Both the position numbers and the translations under genes were made by a program. The notes under the pieces are model-generated. The model was given only the letters and a program-made list of their open reading frames with translations. It searched no databases and was not told the DNA's origin. Below are positions 18,201 to 28,059 of a stretch of 64,000 bases of DNA, in pieces (the stretch's first letter is position 1; each line of letters begins with the position of its first letter). The stretch is from Stenotrophomonas bentonitica (lineage in GTDB: Bacteria; Pseudomonadota; Gammaproteobacteria; Xanthomonadales; Xanthomonadaceae), in assembly GCF_002887735.1 (NCBI RefSeq), contig NZ_PKQP01000005.1:1-64000 (forward strand), in the 5' to 3' direction.

Positions 18201-18935
18201 ATGATGCGCAAGCACACACGCCTGATCGGCTGGATCGCCGCGGTGCTCGTCATCCTCGCGTTCTGCCAGTTGGGCCGCTGGCAACTGCAGCGCATGCACG
18301 ACAAAGAAGCGTTGCTGGCCCAGCAGGTGCCGGCCCGTGCGCAGTCGCTCAGCCTGCGCCAGGCGCTGGCCGCACCGCTGCTGCTGCGCTGGGTGGAAGA
18401 CCGCGGCCGCTTCCTGCCCGGCACCATCCTGCTCGACAACCAGACCCGCGAAGGCCGCGCCGGCCTCAAGGTGTATCAGCCGTTCCAGAGCGATGACGGC
18501 GCACGCGTGCTGGTCGACCTGGGTTGGCTGCCGATGCCGCCGGATCGTGTGATCCCGCCGATCACCCCGCGCACCGACCACACGGCCATCAGCGGCCTGC
18601 TGGCGCCGCCGCCGGCCACCGGTCTTGCCCTGGGGCCGGCGCTGTCGCCCGCGCCACAGGCGAACGTATGGCTGGCCAGCCGGATGCCACCCGACGACAT
18701 GGCCCGCGCGCTGTCACTGCCGACGGGCAGCCTTGCCGCGCGCGTGCTGCGGCTCGATCCGGCGCTGCCAGGCGGTTACCCGCGCGATCTGGAGCTGCTG
18801 CCCAATACGCTGCCGCCCAGTCGCCATCTGGGCTACGCCGTGCAATGGTTCGGGCTGGCGTTGACCGTGCTGGTGGTCGCGCTGGTCCTGGAATTCCGTC
18901 GCCATCGCCGCCGGCGTGGCACTCCCCGGCGCTGA
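18201..18935 (+). CDS. SURF1 family oxidase assembly protein
   Basis: SURF1/Shy1-type protein (244 aa) that assists heme a insertion into subunit I. Two membrane helices bracket a periplasmic domain: one at residues 8-24 and one near 215-235. Family motifs are LGRWQLQRMHDKEALL near the N-terminus, LLDNQTREGRAGLKVYQPF and VDLGWLPMP in the middle, and HLGYAVQWFGLALTVLVV at the end. Two consecutive ATG codons are available; the first is used here. Confidence 0.93.
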   Translation: MMRKHTRLIGWIAAVLVILAFCQLGRWQLQRMHDKEALLAQQVPARAQSLSLRQALAAPLLLRWVEDRGRFLPGTILLDNQTREGRAGLKVYQPFQSDDGARVLVDLGWLPMPPDRVIPPITPRTDHTAISGLLAPPPATGLALGPALSPAPQANVWLASRMPPDDMARALSLPTGSLAARVLRLDPALPGGYPRDLELLPNTLPPSRHLGYAVQWFGLALTVLVVALVLEFRRHRRRRGTPRR

Positions 18936-18962
18936 CCGGCTCAACATGAGAAAATGCCGCCC

Positions 18963-19538
18963 ATGAATGCCACTTCCCCGGCCCGGCTGCCGTCCCGTTC
19001 ACGCGGCCGCTGGACCCTGATCGCGTTGTTCGGCGTGTTCTTCGGCGCCATGGCGCTGGCGGGCGTGCTGCGCTTCTCCGGCTGGCAGCCGACCTCGCAC
19101 CGCAATACCGGGCAGCTGCTGCAGCCGCCGGCCGATCTGCGCGCGCTGCCGCCCACCCTGGCCGATGGTCAGCCGTACCCGTGGAACCCCAACGATCGCA
19201 CCTGGCGGATTCTGGTGGCCCCGTCTGCCAGCTGTACCAGCGAGTGCGTCACTTTGTCGCAGGGATTGGGCAAGGTGTGGCAGCTGTTCGGCCATAACGC
19301 CGATAATGTCGAGATCCTGTGGCTGGGCACGCCGCCGGCCGAGGTCCAGGGCATGCCCGCACTGCGCGCGCTGCGCGCCCAACCGGACCTGCGTGCCGCT
19401 TTGCCCGCCGTGGATGACGCCGCCGGCACGCCTGTGTATGTGATCGATCCCAACGGATTCGTGATCATGCGGTACGCGCCGGGATTCGATATGGCCGGTC
19501 TGCGCAAAGACCTGGCCACGCTGCTGAAACTGAAGTGA
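18963..19538 (+). CDS. SCO-like membrane protein of the oxidase cluster
   Basis: A 191-residue protein with one N-terminal membrane helix (about 18-38) and a periplasmic thioredoxin-like domain. The segment SASCTSECVTLSQ contains a CxxxC pair like the copper/redox site of SCO1/SenC proteins, and the C-terminal YVIDPNGFVIMRYAPGFD fits that fold, so it probably helps CuA maturation in subunit II. Overall similarity to classical SCO is moderate. An ATG nine bases upstream (18954) is in frame; I prefer the second because a GAAAAT box lies seven bases before it. Confidence 0.75.
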   Translation: MNATSPARLPSRSRGRWTLIALFGVFFGAMALAGVLRFSGWQPTSHRNTGQLLQPPADLRALPPTLADGQPYPWNPNDRTWRILVAPSASCTSECVTLSQGLGKVWQLFGHNADNVEILWLGTPPAEVQGMPALRALRAQPDLRAALPAVDDAAGTPVYVIDPNGFVIMRYAPGFDMAGLRKDLATLLKLK

Positions 19539-19549
19539 GTTCCGTTTAG

Positions 19550-20761
19550 ATGAGCCTCTCCGCACGCCCGGTGCTGCACCGCAATTTCCACCGTCTGGCG
19601 TGGTTTGCGCTGATCATGACGGCCAGCACGATCATGTTCGGTTCGTTCGTGCGCCTGTCCGATGCCGGCCTGAGCTGCCCGGACTGGCCGACCTGCTATG
19701 GCCGTGTCACCTGGCCGCAGCATGCCGAGGAAGTGATCGGGCACGAGGCCGCCAAGATCCGTCCGCTGGAAACGCACAAGGCATGGCGCGAACAGGTGCA
19801 CCGCTTCCTGGCCGGCGCGCTGGGCATCGAGATCCTCACCCTGGCACTGCTGGCCACGCGCCGCCGTCGCTGGGGCAGCACCGCGGTGATCACCGCCTGT
19901 GTGCTGGTGGCGACCGGGATACCGCTGTACATGATGGGCATGCACGTTCCCGCGAGCATCATCGCCTTGATCGGCGAAGCGATCCTGCTGATCGCCGCGT
20001 TGCGCTGGACCAACATCGACCTGGCCCGCGCCGCGTTGCTGACGCTGGCGGTGGTGATCTTCCAGGCGCTGCTCGGCATGTGGACGGTCACCTGGCTGCT
20101 CAAGCCGATCGTGGTCATGGGCCATCTGCTCGGCGGCATGCTGATGTTCGGCCTGCTGGTGTGGATGGCGTGGCGCGCCACGCACATGCCGATCACCCTG
20201 GCCGAAGCGCCGAAGCTGAAGTGGCTGATCCGCGTCGGCGTGGCCGTGCTGGTCGCACAGATCGCCCTCGGCGGCTGGGTCAGCGCCAACTACGCCGCAC
20301 TCGCCTGCGGTGGCGGCAGCGCCTCGCTGGACAATTTCCCGCGCTGCGTCAGCCAGTGGTGGCCGCCGCATGATTTCAAGGAAGGCTTCACCCTGTGGCG
20401 TGGCATCGGCGTGGATTACGAAGGGGGCGTGCTGGATGGTGCTTCGCGCATCGCGATCCAGATGGCGCACCGCGTGATGGCGATCGTGGTCGCCGTCTAT
20501 CTGCTGTGGCTCTCCGTTCGTCTGTTCCGCCTGCCGAGCATGCGCGGCTGGGCGACCGCACTGGGCCTGCTGGTGGTGCTGCAGATCACCCTGGGCATCC
20601 TCAACGTGAAGCTGGCGGTGCCGCTGGAAGTGGCCGTCGCGCACAGCGGTGGCGCGGTGGCGCTGCTGTTCGTGCTGGTGACGCTGCTGGCGCGCCTGCG
20701 CGCGCCGGATGCCGAGGGCGGCAAGGCCAGCGCTGCTTCCCCTGCCGTGCAGGCGGGCTGA
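19550..20761 (+). CDS. ctaA: heme A synthase (COX15/CtaA)
   Basis: Converts heme O to heme A by oxidising its C8 methyl group (403 aa). Eight membrane helices are expected. Recognisable parts are [21 protein letters not shown] with the conserved N-terminal loop, [14 protein letters not shown] with a heme-ligand histidine, [10 protein letters not shown], and [18 protein letters not shown] with a further histidine pair. It is 11 bp downstream of the SCO-like gene and 4 bp upstream of ctaB, consistent with one transcript. Confidence 0.95.
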   Translation: MSLSARPVLHRNFHRLAWFALIMTASTIMFGSFVRLSDAGLSCPDWPTCYGRVTWPQHAEEVIGHEAAKIRPLETHKAWREQVHRFLAGALGIEILTLALLATRRRRWGSTAVITACVLVATGIPLYMMGMHVPASIIALIGEAILLIAALRWTNIDLARAALLTLAVVIFQALLGMWTVTWLLKPIVVMGHLLGGMLMFGLLVWMAWRATHMPITLAEAPKLKWLIRVGVAVLVAQIALGGWVSANYAALACGGGSASLDNFPRCVSQWWPPHDFKEGFTLWRGIGVDYEGGVLDGASRIAIQMAHRVMAIVVAVYLLWLSVRLFRLPSMRGWATALGLLVVLQITLGILNVKLAVPLEVAVAHSGGAVALLFVLVTLLARLRAPDAEGGKASAASPAVQAG

Positions 20762-20765
20762 CGGC

Positions 20766-21659
20766 ATGGCCAGCTATCGTCAGTACTGGGATCTGACCAA
20801 GCCCAAGGTCGTCGCCCTGATCGTGTTCACCGCGCTGGTGGGCATGTTCCTGGCCATCCCCGGGCTGCCGACCGCGCAACAGGCGCTGGACGGCGCGCTC
20901 GGCTTCCTTGGCATCTGGCTGGCGGCCTCGGCCGCCGCGGCGATCAACCAGCTGCTGGACGCGCGCATCGATGCACAGATGGCGCGCACCTCGTGGCGCC
21001 CACTGGTGGTGGGCAAGGTCAAGCCGTGGCAGGTGCTGGTGTTCGCCGGCCTGCTGATCGCGCTGTCGATGACGATCCTGGTGGTCTGGGTCAACGTCAT
21101 CACCGCGGTACTGACCTTCGCCTCGCTGATCGGGTACGCGGTGATCTACACCGTGTACCTCAAGCGCGCGACCTCGCAGAACATCGTCATCGGTGGCCTT
21201 GCCGGCGCCACCCCGCCGATGCTCGGCTGGGCCGCGATCACCGGCATGCAGGGCCCGTGGGACTGGGCCTACGCATCGCTGCTGGTGCTGATCATCTTCA
21301 TCTGGACCCCACCGCACTTCTGGGCGCTGGCGATCTTCCGTCGCGAGGATTACGCCAAGGCGGAGATCCCGATGCTGCCGGTGACCCATGGCGTGGCGTA
21401 CACCCGCAAGTCGATCATGGTCTATTCGATCGCCCTGGCCATCGTCAGCATCCTGCCGGTCGTGTTCGGCATGAGCGGCATGTTCTATCTCGGCGGCGCG
21501 ATCGTGCTCAACGCGGTCTTCCTCTGGTACGCCTGGCGCATGCTGAATCCGCCGGATGAGATCTTCTCGATGAAGATGTTCGGCTACTCCATCGTCTACC
21601 TGATGGCGCTGTTCGCCTTCCTGATGGTGGACCACTGGATGCTGCCCTGGTTGCAGTAA
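20766..21659 (+). CDS. ctaB: protoheme IX farnesyltransferase (heme O synthase)
   Basis: Adds a farnesyl group to protoheme to make heme O, the substrate of CtaA (297 aa). UbiA-fold membrane protein with the diphosphate-binding motif [20 protein letters not shown] (Asn/Asp pattern), the conserved [17 protein letters not shown], and [19 protein letters not shown]. The ATG at 20766 lies four bases after the ctaA stop. It closes the oxidase biogenesis cluster. Confidence 0.96.
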   Translation: MASYRQYWDLTKPKVVALIVFTALVGMFLAIPGLPTAQQALDGALGFLGIWLAASAAAAINQLLDARIDAQMARTSWRPLVVGKVKPWQVLVFAGLLIALSMTILVVWVNVITAVLTFASLIGYAVIYTVYLKRATSQNIVIGGLAGATPPMLGWAAITGMQGPWDWAYASLLVLIIFIWTPPHFWALAIFRREDYAKAEIPMLPVTHGVAYTRKSIMVYSIALAIVSILPVVFGMSGMFYLGGAIVLNAVFLWYAWRMLNPPDEIFSMKMFGYSIVYLMALFAFLMVDHWMLPWLQ

Positions 21660-21719
21660 CCGCCTTGAATCGGTGATTCGCCGTCGCCATTGCTTCTCTA
21701 CCGAACAGGGAGTGACGGT

Positions 21720-22550
21720 ATGAAGCGATGGCGTTGGATGGCAGGGTGGGTGATCGGGTTGGCGTTGGGTGCGGCCAATGCGGCACCGGCACCGGTAGCA
21801 CCAGTGGAGGACACGGCTGCGCAGATCATCCAGCATGCAGGCGATGCGCGCCTGATCGTCCTCGGCGAGTACCACGGCACCGCTGAAACGCCGCGGCTCG
21901 TGGCCGATCTGGTGGAGCGGTACAGCCGCGACAACGCCGCGGTTCAGCTGGGACTGGAGATGCCGATGAGCGAGAACGTCGCGCTCGCGCGCTACCTGCG
22001 CTCCAACGGTGATCCTGATGCGCGTGAAGCACTGCGGACCACCCCGTTCTGGTCCGTCAAGGATAACCAGCATGACGGACGGCGAAGCCGCGACATGCTC
22101 GACCTGATCGAATCCATTCGATCGCTGCGCGCGCAGGGACGCAATGTGGGCGTCGCCGGCTATGACGTGGAGAGCGGAGCGTCCAACGGCAACGAGGCGC
22201 GCGACGCCGCCATGGCCACGCATCTGCACCAGCAGTTCAACGCGCTGCCGCTCGGCGCCCGGATGCTGGTGCTGACCGGCAACGTGCATGCGATGCGCAG
22301 CCCGCCCGCAGATGCGCCACCGGAGATGCAGCAGCGCACGATGGCCTCCCACCTGCTGGATCTGCCGCTGTACAGCGTGCGCCTGGAGGCGTTGCGCGGT
22401 CATTTCTGGGCCTGCGTGCAGCCTTGCCGCGCGCTGCCGCTGATCGAGCGCGCATCACGTGATCCCGAACTCAGTACCGACCAGGATCGGCAGTACGATC
22501 TGGTGGTGTTCCTGCCCGGACTCAGCGTCGGCACGTTGACGGCGCCCTAG
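21720..22550 (+). CDS. ChaN/TraB-like (Tiki superfamily) exported protein
   Basis: A 276-residue protein with a signal peptide (cleavage after AANAAP, about residue 22) and a GGGAG site seven bases before the ATG. Segments LIVLGEYHGTAETP, VQLGLEMPMSENVALARYL and RMLVLTGNVHAMRS match the pattern of the ChaN/TraB/Tiki superfamily, where conserved Glu/His residues bind heme or metal. I infer an exported ChaN-like protein, with hydrolase activity also possible. A Cys pair near the end (FWACVQPCRALP) could form a disulfide or bind metal. It follows ctaB by 60 bp and may be a separate unit. Confidence 0.65.
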   Translation: MKRWRWMAGWVIGLALGAANAAPAPVAPVEDTAAQIIQHAGDARLIVLGEYHGTAETPRLVADLVERYSRDNAAVQLGLEMPMSENVALARYLRSNGDPDAREALRTTPFWSVKDNQHDGRRSRDMLDLIESIRSLRAQGRNVGVAGYDVESGASNGNEARDAAMATHLHQQFNALPLGARMLVLTGNVHAMRSPPADAPPEMQQRTMASHLLDLPLYSVRLEALRGHFWACVQPCRALPLIERASRDPELSTDQDRQYDLVVFLPGLSVGTLTAP

Positions 22551-22603
22551 GGCTGGCTCTGCGGCCTGCGTGACGAGGCCGCGCAGGCTGCAGTATTGCC
22601 GTC

Positions 22604-23602
22604 TCAGTCCTGCCGGGTGACGGGCGTCGGTTCCACTGGATCACGCGCATACCGCTGCGCGATCATCGCGCAGACGATCAGCTGGATCTGGTGATAGATC
22701 ATGATCGGCAGCACGATCGCACCGAGGCTGCCCCCGGCGAACAGCACCTTGGCGATGGGCACGCCGGTGGCCAGGCTCTTCTTGGAGCCGCAGAACAGGA
22801 TGGTGATCTCGTCTTCGCGGTTGAAGCCCAACCGGCGCGCGATGAGGCGGATCAGCGGCATCGCGATGCCGAGCAGTACTGCTGCCACCACGGCCACACT
22901 GAGCAGCGACAACAGCGGCGTCTTGCTCCACAGCCCTTCGCTCACCGCTTCGCCGAAGGCGGAATAGACCACCAGCAGGATCGTGCCCTGGTCGGTGTAG
23001 CGCAGCAGGGCGCGCTGCTTTTCGACCCAGCGGGCGATCCAGGGCCGCAGCAGGTGGCCGGCCACGAACGGCACCAGCAGCTGCAGCATGATGCTGACGA
23101 TGGCCTGGCCGGGGTTGTGCATGCCGCCTTCGGTGCCGGCCAGCAGGGCGAGCAGCAGCGGGGTCAGGAACACGCCGAGAATGCTCGACAGCGAGGCGCT
23201 GCACACCGCCGCAGGGACGTTGCCGCGGGCGATCGAGGTGAACGCGATCGAGGACTGCACGGTGGACGGCAGCGCGCACAGGAACAGCACGCCGATGTAC
23301 AGCTCGGGCGTGAGCAGCCAGCCATCCAGCGGTTTGAACATCAGCCCCAGCAGCGGGAACATCACGAACGTGCAGGCCAGGATGGTCAGGTGCAGGCGCC
23401 AGTGCAGCAGGCCGGCAACGATGGATTCACGCGGCAGGCGCGCGCCGTGCAGGAAGAACAGCGCGGCGATGGCGACGTCGGTGACATCGTCGAGCACCAT
23501 CGCGGCGGCGCCGTGCATCGGCAGGAAAGACGCCAGCAGCACGGTGCAGAGCAGGGCGAGGGTGAAGTTGTCCGGTCGCAGGCGCGACCACCAGCGGGTC
23601 AT
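22604..23602 (-). CDS. bile acid:sodium symporter family transporter (SBF-like)
   Basis: Membrane transporter (332 aa) of the SBF-like/YfeH type. About ten helices are visible. Typical segments include LFFLHGARLPRESIVAGLLHWRLH near the N-terminus, ALPSTVQSSIAFTSIARGN with the conserved crossover-type stretch, and LFCGSKKSLATGVPIAKVLF. The ATG used starts MTRWWSRLRPDNF; an upstream in-frame start would run towards the neighbouring gene. Relatives transport organic anions with sodium; the substrate here is unknown. Confidence 0.87.
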   Translation of the reverse strand: MTRWWSRLRPDNFTLALLCTVLLASFLPMHGAAAMVLDDVTDVAIAALFFLHGARLPRESIVAGLLHWRLHLTILACTFVMFPLLGLMFKPLDGWLLTPELYIGVLFLCALPSTVQSSIAFTSIARGNVPAAVCSASLSSILGVFLTPLLLALLAGTEGGMHNPGQAIVSIMLQLLVPFVAGHLLRPWIARWVEKQRALLRYTDQGTILLVVYSAFGEAVSEGLWSKTPLLSLLSVAVVAAVLLGIAMPLIRLIARRLGFNREDEITILFCGSKKSLATGVPIAKVLFAGGSLGAIVLPIMIYHQIQLIVCAMIAQRYARDPVEPTPVTRQD

Positions 23603-23654
23603 GGTGGGCAGGCTCCTGTAGAGCAGGGAAGTGGGCGGGAGAAGAAGAGCGGGG

Positions 23655-24185
23655 TCAACGCGCGGCGTCCTGCTCCAGCAGGACACGGGTCGGCGCTTCC
23701 AGCGAGGTCATGCCGGCCTCGCGGCCGAACTGCAGCGCCTGGTCCACCGAGGCACCGTCACGCGCCTCCAGCACGGCCAGCAATGCACCGGCGCGGTTGC
23801 CGGAGGCGCAGTGCAGCAGCACCGGGCCCTGGCTCTGCGCCAAGGCGGTACGCAGCGCCTGCGCGTTGGCGTCGGTCAGGCCGGCGGCACCCGCAACGGG
23901 AATGCGCACATAACGCAGGCCCAGGCGCTCGGCCGCGGCGGTTTCATCGAAGCCACGCGCCTCGTCGGGCTGGCGCAGGTCGATCACGGTGGTGATCCCG
24001 GCCGCGGCCGCCTGCTGCAGCTCGGCAGCGCTGGGTTGCCCGGCGGTGTACAGCTGCGGCCGTGGCTGTGCGAATGGCAGTTCCGCCGCCCAGGTGGGCA
24101 GGCACGGTGCGAACAGCGCGGCCATGACGCCAGCGCGGAGCCAGCGGACGATCGGTGCGGTGGAACGTGCGATGTGGGATGCCAC
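23655..24185 (-). CDS. exported DUF442/protein tyrosine phosphatase-like protein
   Basis: A 176-residue protein that probably starts at GTG (24185), preceded by a GACGGAG site, which gives a signal-like N-terminus ending at LPTWAAE. An ATG codon inside the signal region is an alternative. The body reads as a small tyrosine phosphatase of the DUF442 group, with TVIDLRQPDEARGF and the P-loop HCASGNRAGALLAVL, where the Cys and Arg of HCxxGxR are intact. Relatives occur alone or fused to sulfur or beta-lactamase-fold hydrolases. An envelope location is predicted. It starts 14 bp after the end of dnaG on the same strand, so it may be co-transcribed. Confidence 0.75.
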   Translation of the reverse strand: MASHIARSTAPIVRWLRAGVMAALFAPCLPTWAAELPFAQPRPQLYTAGQPSAAELQQAAAAGITTVIDLRQPDEARGFDETAAAERLGLRYVRIPVAGAAGLTDANAQALRTALAQSQGPVLLHCASGNRAGALLAVLEARDGASVDQALQFGREAGMTSLEAPTRVLLEQDAAR

Positions 24186-24198
24186 GGCGGCTCCGTCG

Positions 24199-25929
24199 TC
24201 AGAAGCGGAGGGTGCTGCGCGCCTTGAGCAGTTCGCGCAGCTCGTACTTGTCAGTATCGTCCAGACCCTGCTGGCTCTGCTTTGCCTGAAGCTCATCCAG
24301 ACGTTGCATCAGCAGCTGTTTCTCCAGCTGGGCCACGGCGTCATGCAGTTCCTGGGTCCACATCGCCTCGTCGCCGGGCAGGGTCTGTGCGGCCAGCTTG
24401 TGCAGCGCGTCCTGTTCCTCGCGCCCGTCGAAGTGCTCCAGCAGCGCGCCGGTGCTGATGTCCGGGCGCTGCTCGACCAGGGTCAGCAGTTCGGTCAGCA
24501 GTTCGATGCCGGGCAGGCGCAGGCCGGTGAAGTGGTGGCCTTCCAGGGTCATCGCCAGCGAGGGCTGCTGCAGCAGGATCGCGATGGCCGCGCGCACCAG
24601 GCTGCGGCGCTGTGCCGGTGCGACCGCGCGCTGTGGCGGCCGCGAAGGAGCCGCGGATGCGCTGAGCTTGGCACCCAGGCCGGTCAGCGTGGTCAGCTGC
24701 TGCTTCATCAGGTCGCCGAAGGCGCCATCGGGAATCTGCGCCAGCATCGGCTTGGCCCGTTCGGCCAGGCGTGCCTTGCCGTCGAGCGTGCCCATGTTGA
24801 CCTCACGGGTGAGCTCATCGAAGAAGAACTGCGACAGCGGCGTGGCCTGCTGCAGGCGTGCATCGAAGCCCTCGCGGCCTTCCTTGCGCACGATCGTGTC
24901 CGGGTCCTCGCCGTCGGGCAGGAACAGGAAGAATGCCTGGCGGCCGTCCTTCATGCGCGGCAGCACCGACTCCAGCGCACGCCAGCCGGCGCGACGGCCG
25001 GCGGCATCGCCATCGAAGCAGAAGAACACGTCCGGCGCGTTGCGGAACAGCAGCTCGGCGTGGTCCGGCGTGGTCGCCGTGCCCAGCGTGGCCACTGCCT
25101 GGGTAACCCCGAACTGGAACAGCGAGACCACGTCCATGTAGCCCTCGACGACGATCAGCCGCTCGATCTTCTGGTTGGCCTGGCGTACCTGCCACAGGCC
25201 GTACAGCTCGCGGCCCTTGTGGAACAGCGCGGTCTCGGGCGAGTTGAGGTACTTCGGGCCGTCGTCCTTCTCCATCACGCGGCCGCCGTAGGCGATCACG
25301 CGGCCACGGCGGTCGAAGATCGGGAACATGACGCGGTCGCGGAACTTGTCGTAGACGTGGCCGCGGTCGTTCTTGGAGAACAGGCCGGCGCGGTCGAGCA
25401 GCTTCATCCGGCGCTCGTCCTTGCCCAGTGCATCCTTCAACGCGCTGTAGCCGTCCGGTGCGTACCCGATGGCGAAGCGCTCACGGTTTTCTTCATCGAC
25501 ACCGCGCTGGTCCAGGTAGGCGCGCGCCTTGTCGCTGCCCTTCAGCGCGGTCTGGAAGAAGCGCGTGGCCGCGTCCAGGGCCGAGTACAGATCGCGGCTG
25601 TCGTCCTGCTGCTGGGCGGTGCGCGGCTGGGTATCGCGCGGCACTTCCATGCCCACGCGCTTGGCCAGCTCATCGACCGCGTCGAGAAACTCGAGGCGGT
25701 CGTAATTCATCAGGAAGCTGATCGCCGTGCCATGCGCGCCGCACCCGAAGCAGTGATAGAACTGCTTGGTCGGCGAGACCGTGAACGAGGCCGAGCGCTC
25801 GTCATGGAACGGGCACCGTGCGGCGTATTCCTTGCCTTGGCGCTTCAACGGCACGCGGCTGCCCACCACCTCGACAATGTCGGAGCGGGCCAGCAGATCG
25901 TCGATGAATGCGTCGGGGATACGGGCCAT
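24199..25929 (-). CDS. dnaG: DNA primase
   Basis: Makes the RNA primers for lagging-strand replication (576 aa). The N-terminal zinc-binding domain is complete, CPFHDERSASF followed by FYHCFGCGAHG (about residues 40-64). The RNA polymerase core holds the TOPRIM site in VVEGYMDVVSL and FCFDGDAAGRRA. The C-terminal 150 residues fit the DnaB-interaction domain. In many gammaproteobacteria dnaG follows rpsU directly; here yqeY, an opposite-strand gene and a BrkB-family gene lie between. Confidence 0.97.
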   Translation of the reverse strand: MARIPDAFIDDLLARSDIVEVVGSRVPLKRQGKEYAARCPFHDERSASFTVSPTKQFYHCFGCGAHGTAISFLMNYDRLEFLDAVDELAKRVGMEVPRDTQPRTAQQQDDSRDLYSALDAATRFFQTALKGSDKARAYLDQRGVDEENRERFAIGYAPDGYSALKDALGKDERRMKLLDRAGLFSKNDRGHVYDKFRDRVMFPIFDRRGRVIAYGGRVMEKDDGPKYLNSPETALFHKGRELYGLWQVRQANQKIERLIVVEGYMDVVSLFQFGVTQAVATLGTATTPDHAELLFRNAPDVFFCFDGDAAGRRAGWRALESVLPRMKDGRQAFFLFLPDGEDPDTIVRKEGREGFDARLQQATPLSQFFFDELTREVNMGTLDGKARLAERAKPMLAQIPDGAFGDLMKQQLTTLTGLGAKLSASAAPSRPPQRAVAPAQRRSLVRAAIAILLQQPSLAMTLEGHHFTGLRLPGIELLTELLTLVEQRPDISTGALLEHFDGREEQDALHKLAAQTLPGDEAMWTQELHDAVAQLEKQLLMQRLDELQAKQSQQGLDDTDKYELRELLKARSTLRF

Positions 25930-25992
25930 GGGCAGCAGGCGGGGGCATGGCCGGTCACGGCCACGCGCGGAAGCGGGGGTGCCGCTAGTCTA

Positions 25993-26907
25993 CTAGCTGC
26001 CGGCCGTTTCGCCCGGTTTCGGCGGCGCGACACCGGCCTGGGCGAGGACGGCATGGGCGCGCAGGCGCTCATCGATCACCGAGGTCATCAGTGCACCAAC
26101 GAAGAACACCACGGTGGCGTAGTAGATCCACACCAGCGAGATCACCAGGGCGCCCATCGAGCCATACGCGCTGCCCGGTGCGACGGTGGCGATGTACAGG
26201 CCGATGCCATAACGGCCCAGCGCGAACAACGCCGAGGTGATCGCACCGCCGATGAAGGCCTGTCGCCACGCCACGCGGCGGTCGGGCAGGTAGTGGTAGA
26301 GGAAGGCGAAGCCCACCGTGTACAGCGCCAGGCTGGTGAGATAGCCGATCGCCGGCAGGACCGAGGGCAGGTGCGCGAAGACCACCTGCAGCATGGTGGT
26401 GGCGGTCATCGACAGGATCAGCAGGAAGCCCAGCGCCAGGACCACGCCGAAGGAGAACACGCGCTTGCGCAGCCACGCCACGATCCCATCCAGGCGCTCG
26501 CCGCTGGTGTTGAAGATCAGGTTCAGGGCGTTCTGCAGCTGGGCGAACACCGCCGTGGCGCCGATGAACAGCAACAAGGTGCTCCAGACCCCCGCCAGCG
26601 TGCCGATGTCCGGCTGGTTGTTGGCGTTGCTGAGCACGGTTTCGGCCACCGAGGCGGCACTGGTGCCGGCCACATCGTTGATCTGGCCCAGCAGCGCCTG
26701 CTGCGCCGGGGGATACAGCGAGGCCGTCAGCCACAGCAGCAGGACCAGCAGCGGCGCCATCGAGAGCAGGGCATAGAAGGCCAGCGCGGCGGCCTGGGTC
26801 ATCACGTCCGCATCGATGAAACGGCGCACCAGTACGGCGGGAAAGCTCTTCTCCAGCCGCGCCATGTGCTTGCGGACCTTGGACAGGGAGGGGCTCGGTT
26901 GGTGCAT
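25993..26907 (-). CDS. YihY/BrkB family membrane protein
   Basis: A 304-residue inner-membrane protein with about six helices, of the YihY/BrkB family once mislabelled ribonuclease BN. Typical segments are MTQAAALAFYALLSMAPLLVLLLW near the N-terminus, LFIGATAVFAQLQNALNLIFN, and GSMGALVISLVWIYYATVVFFVGA near the end. The family function is not settled; some members are linked to serum resistance or proposed as transporters. It lies 63 bp upstream of dnaG on the same strand. Confidence 0.9.
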   Translation of the reverse strand: MHQPSPSLSKVRKHMARLEKSFPAVLVRRFIDADVMTQAAALAFYALLSMAPLLVLLLWLTASLYPPAQQALLGQINDVAGTSAASVAETVLSNANNQPDIGTLAGVWSTLLLFIGATAVFAQLQNALNLIFNTSGERLDGIVAWLRKRVFSFGVVLALGFLLILSMTATTMLQVVFAHLPSVLPAIGYLTSLALYTVGFAFLYHYLPDRRVAWRQAFIGGAITSALFALGRYGIGLYIATVAPGSAYGSMGALVISLVWIYYATVVFFVGALMTSVIDERLRAHAVLAQAGVAPPKPGETAGS

Positions 26908-27054
26908 GGACGGCGTCGGGTCGGGAGCGAGGCCCCTGTTCTAGCAAATGGCCGGGGTGCGCCGGGTGAAGCGGTCCGGTCACGGCGTGACCTTGACGGA
27001 TATCGCGCTATCCTTTTTCCCGGTTTTCCACCTTCACAGCAGAAAGGACGCTTC

Positions 27055-27990
27055 ATGAAAGGAATGGTCTACACGACGATGGCGCTGTTGGCGGCCGCAG
27101 GTCCGGCGATGGCCGCCGGGGCCTGCGACAAGGCCTTCAAGACGGTAGGGGACGCGCGCAACGGTGCGCTTTACATGGCCGATGTCACCGTACCGGGCCT
27201 GAAGGTGCAGAGCGCGCTGGACCAGTTGCGCAAGATTGGCGGCGATGACGAATTCGAAGTCGCTGGTCAGCTGGTGCAGGGCGATACCGGCGACCAGTAC
27301 CTGATCCAGCGCAAAGGGCTGCGCACCCCGCTGGTACTGGTGGGCACCGCCGACCGTACCGGTCGGGTCACCCTGGCGACCAAGCTGGCCCGGGGCCAGT
27401 CGGTCGAGCCGGCGGCGGCCAAGCAGTCGATGTGCGGGATGCTGGACAAGCTCAAGGCGGGCAGCCAGGGCGACGCGGTTGCTGCAGCGGGACGCACCCA
27501 GTACCCCATGCCGGCCATGGAGGCCGTGGCGGCCCCGGATCTGTCCAAGATGATGGGCAAGGAAGTCAAAGACACGATGGCCCTGTACCGCAGTGCCGGT
27601 GCCTTCAAGGACCTGATGCTGGGTACCACCACCAACAAGGAAGACAAGGGCGACCGTTCGGCCACGTTCCTGCCGCTATACGCCAAGTATGTGGGGCGGC
27701 GCTACCAGATCGACGGCCAGATCTATACCGTCAATCCCAACACGTACTCGACCAAGCCTGGTGACATCGGCTCGATCAACTATCTGGTCACGCCAACCCG
27801 CGGCCTGCTGCGCGTCCGCCAGAGCGACAGCTACAACAACAACAACTACACCATCCGCTGCGAATTCGCGTCCGACCAGGCCGCCAACTTCACCATGCTG
27901 CGCGAGCGCGACTGGGCCAAGCTGGAAGGCGAGATCAGTTCGATCGAGGAAAGCTCGATGACACTGCGCAATTGCCGCCAGGCCTCCTGA
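27055..27990 (+). CDS. exported protein of unknown function
   Basis: A 311-residue protein with a signal peptide (MKGMVYTTMALLAAAGPAMAAG) and AGAAAGGA just upstream of the ATG. I do not recognise the mature domain. It has four or five Cys residues, including an early one (GACDKAF), one in KQSMCGML, and two near the end (TIRCEF, LRNCRQ), which suggests disulfides. A Tyr/Asn-rich segment (SDSYNNNNYTIR) lies near the C-terminus. It is the only plus-strand gene between minus-strand replication and ribosomal genes and ends at a bidirectional terminator. Confidence 0.75.
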   Translation: MKGMVYTTMALLAAAGPAMAAGACDKAFKTVGDARNGALYMADVTVPGLKVQSALDQLRKIGGDDEFEVAGQLVQGDTGDQYLIQRKGLRTPLVLVGTADRTGRVTLATKLARGQSVEPAAAKQSMCGMLDKLKAGSQGDAVAAAGRTQYPMPAMEAVAAPDLSKMMGKEVKDTMALYRSAGAFKDLMLGTTTNKEDKGDRSATFLPLYAKYVGRRYQIDGQIYTVNPNTYSTKPGDIGSINYLVTPTRGLLRVRQSDSYNNNNYTIRCEFASDQAANFTMLRERDWAKLEGEISSIEESSMTLRNCRQAS

Positions 27991-28010
27991 CAGCGGACCT
28001 GCTGAAACTG

Positions 28011-28037
28011 AAAAGGCCCGCGAAATGCGGGCCTTTT
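28011..28037. terminator. bidirectional terminator
   Basis: Hairpin AAAAGGCCCGC-GAAAT-GCGGGCCTTTT between the exported-protein gene on the plus strand and yqeY on the minus strand. T-runs exist in both directions. Confidence 0.9.
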
Positions 28038-28059
28038 CATAGGCGGCGTGGCGGCGGGA

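Noticed and set aside
23989..27990. A 1333-codon plus-strand open frame
   Set aside because: Most of it is antisense to dnaG and the BrkB gene; long open frames opposite genes are common at this GC content. Only the last 311 codons, with their own ribosome site and signal peptide, are a gene.
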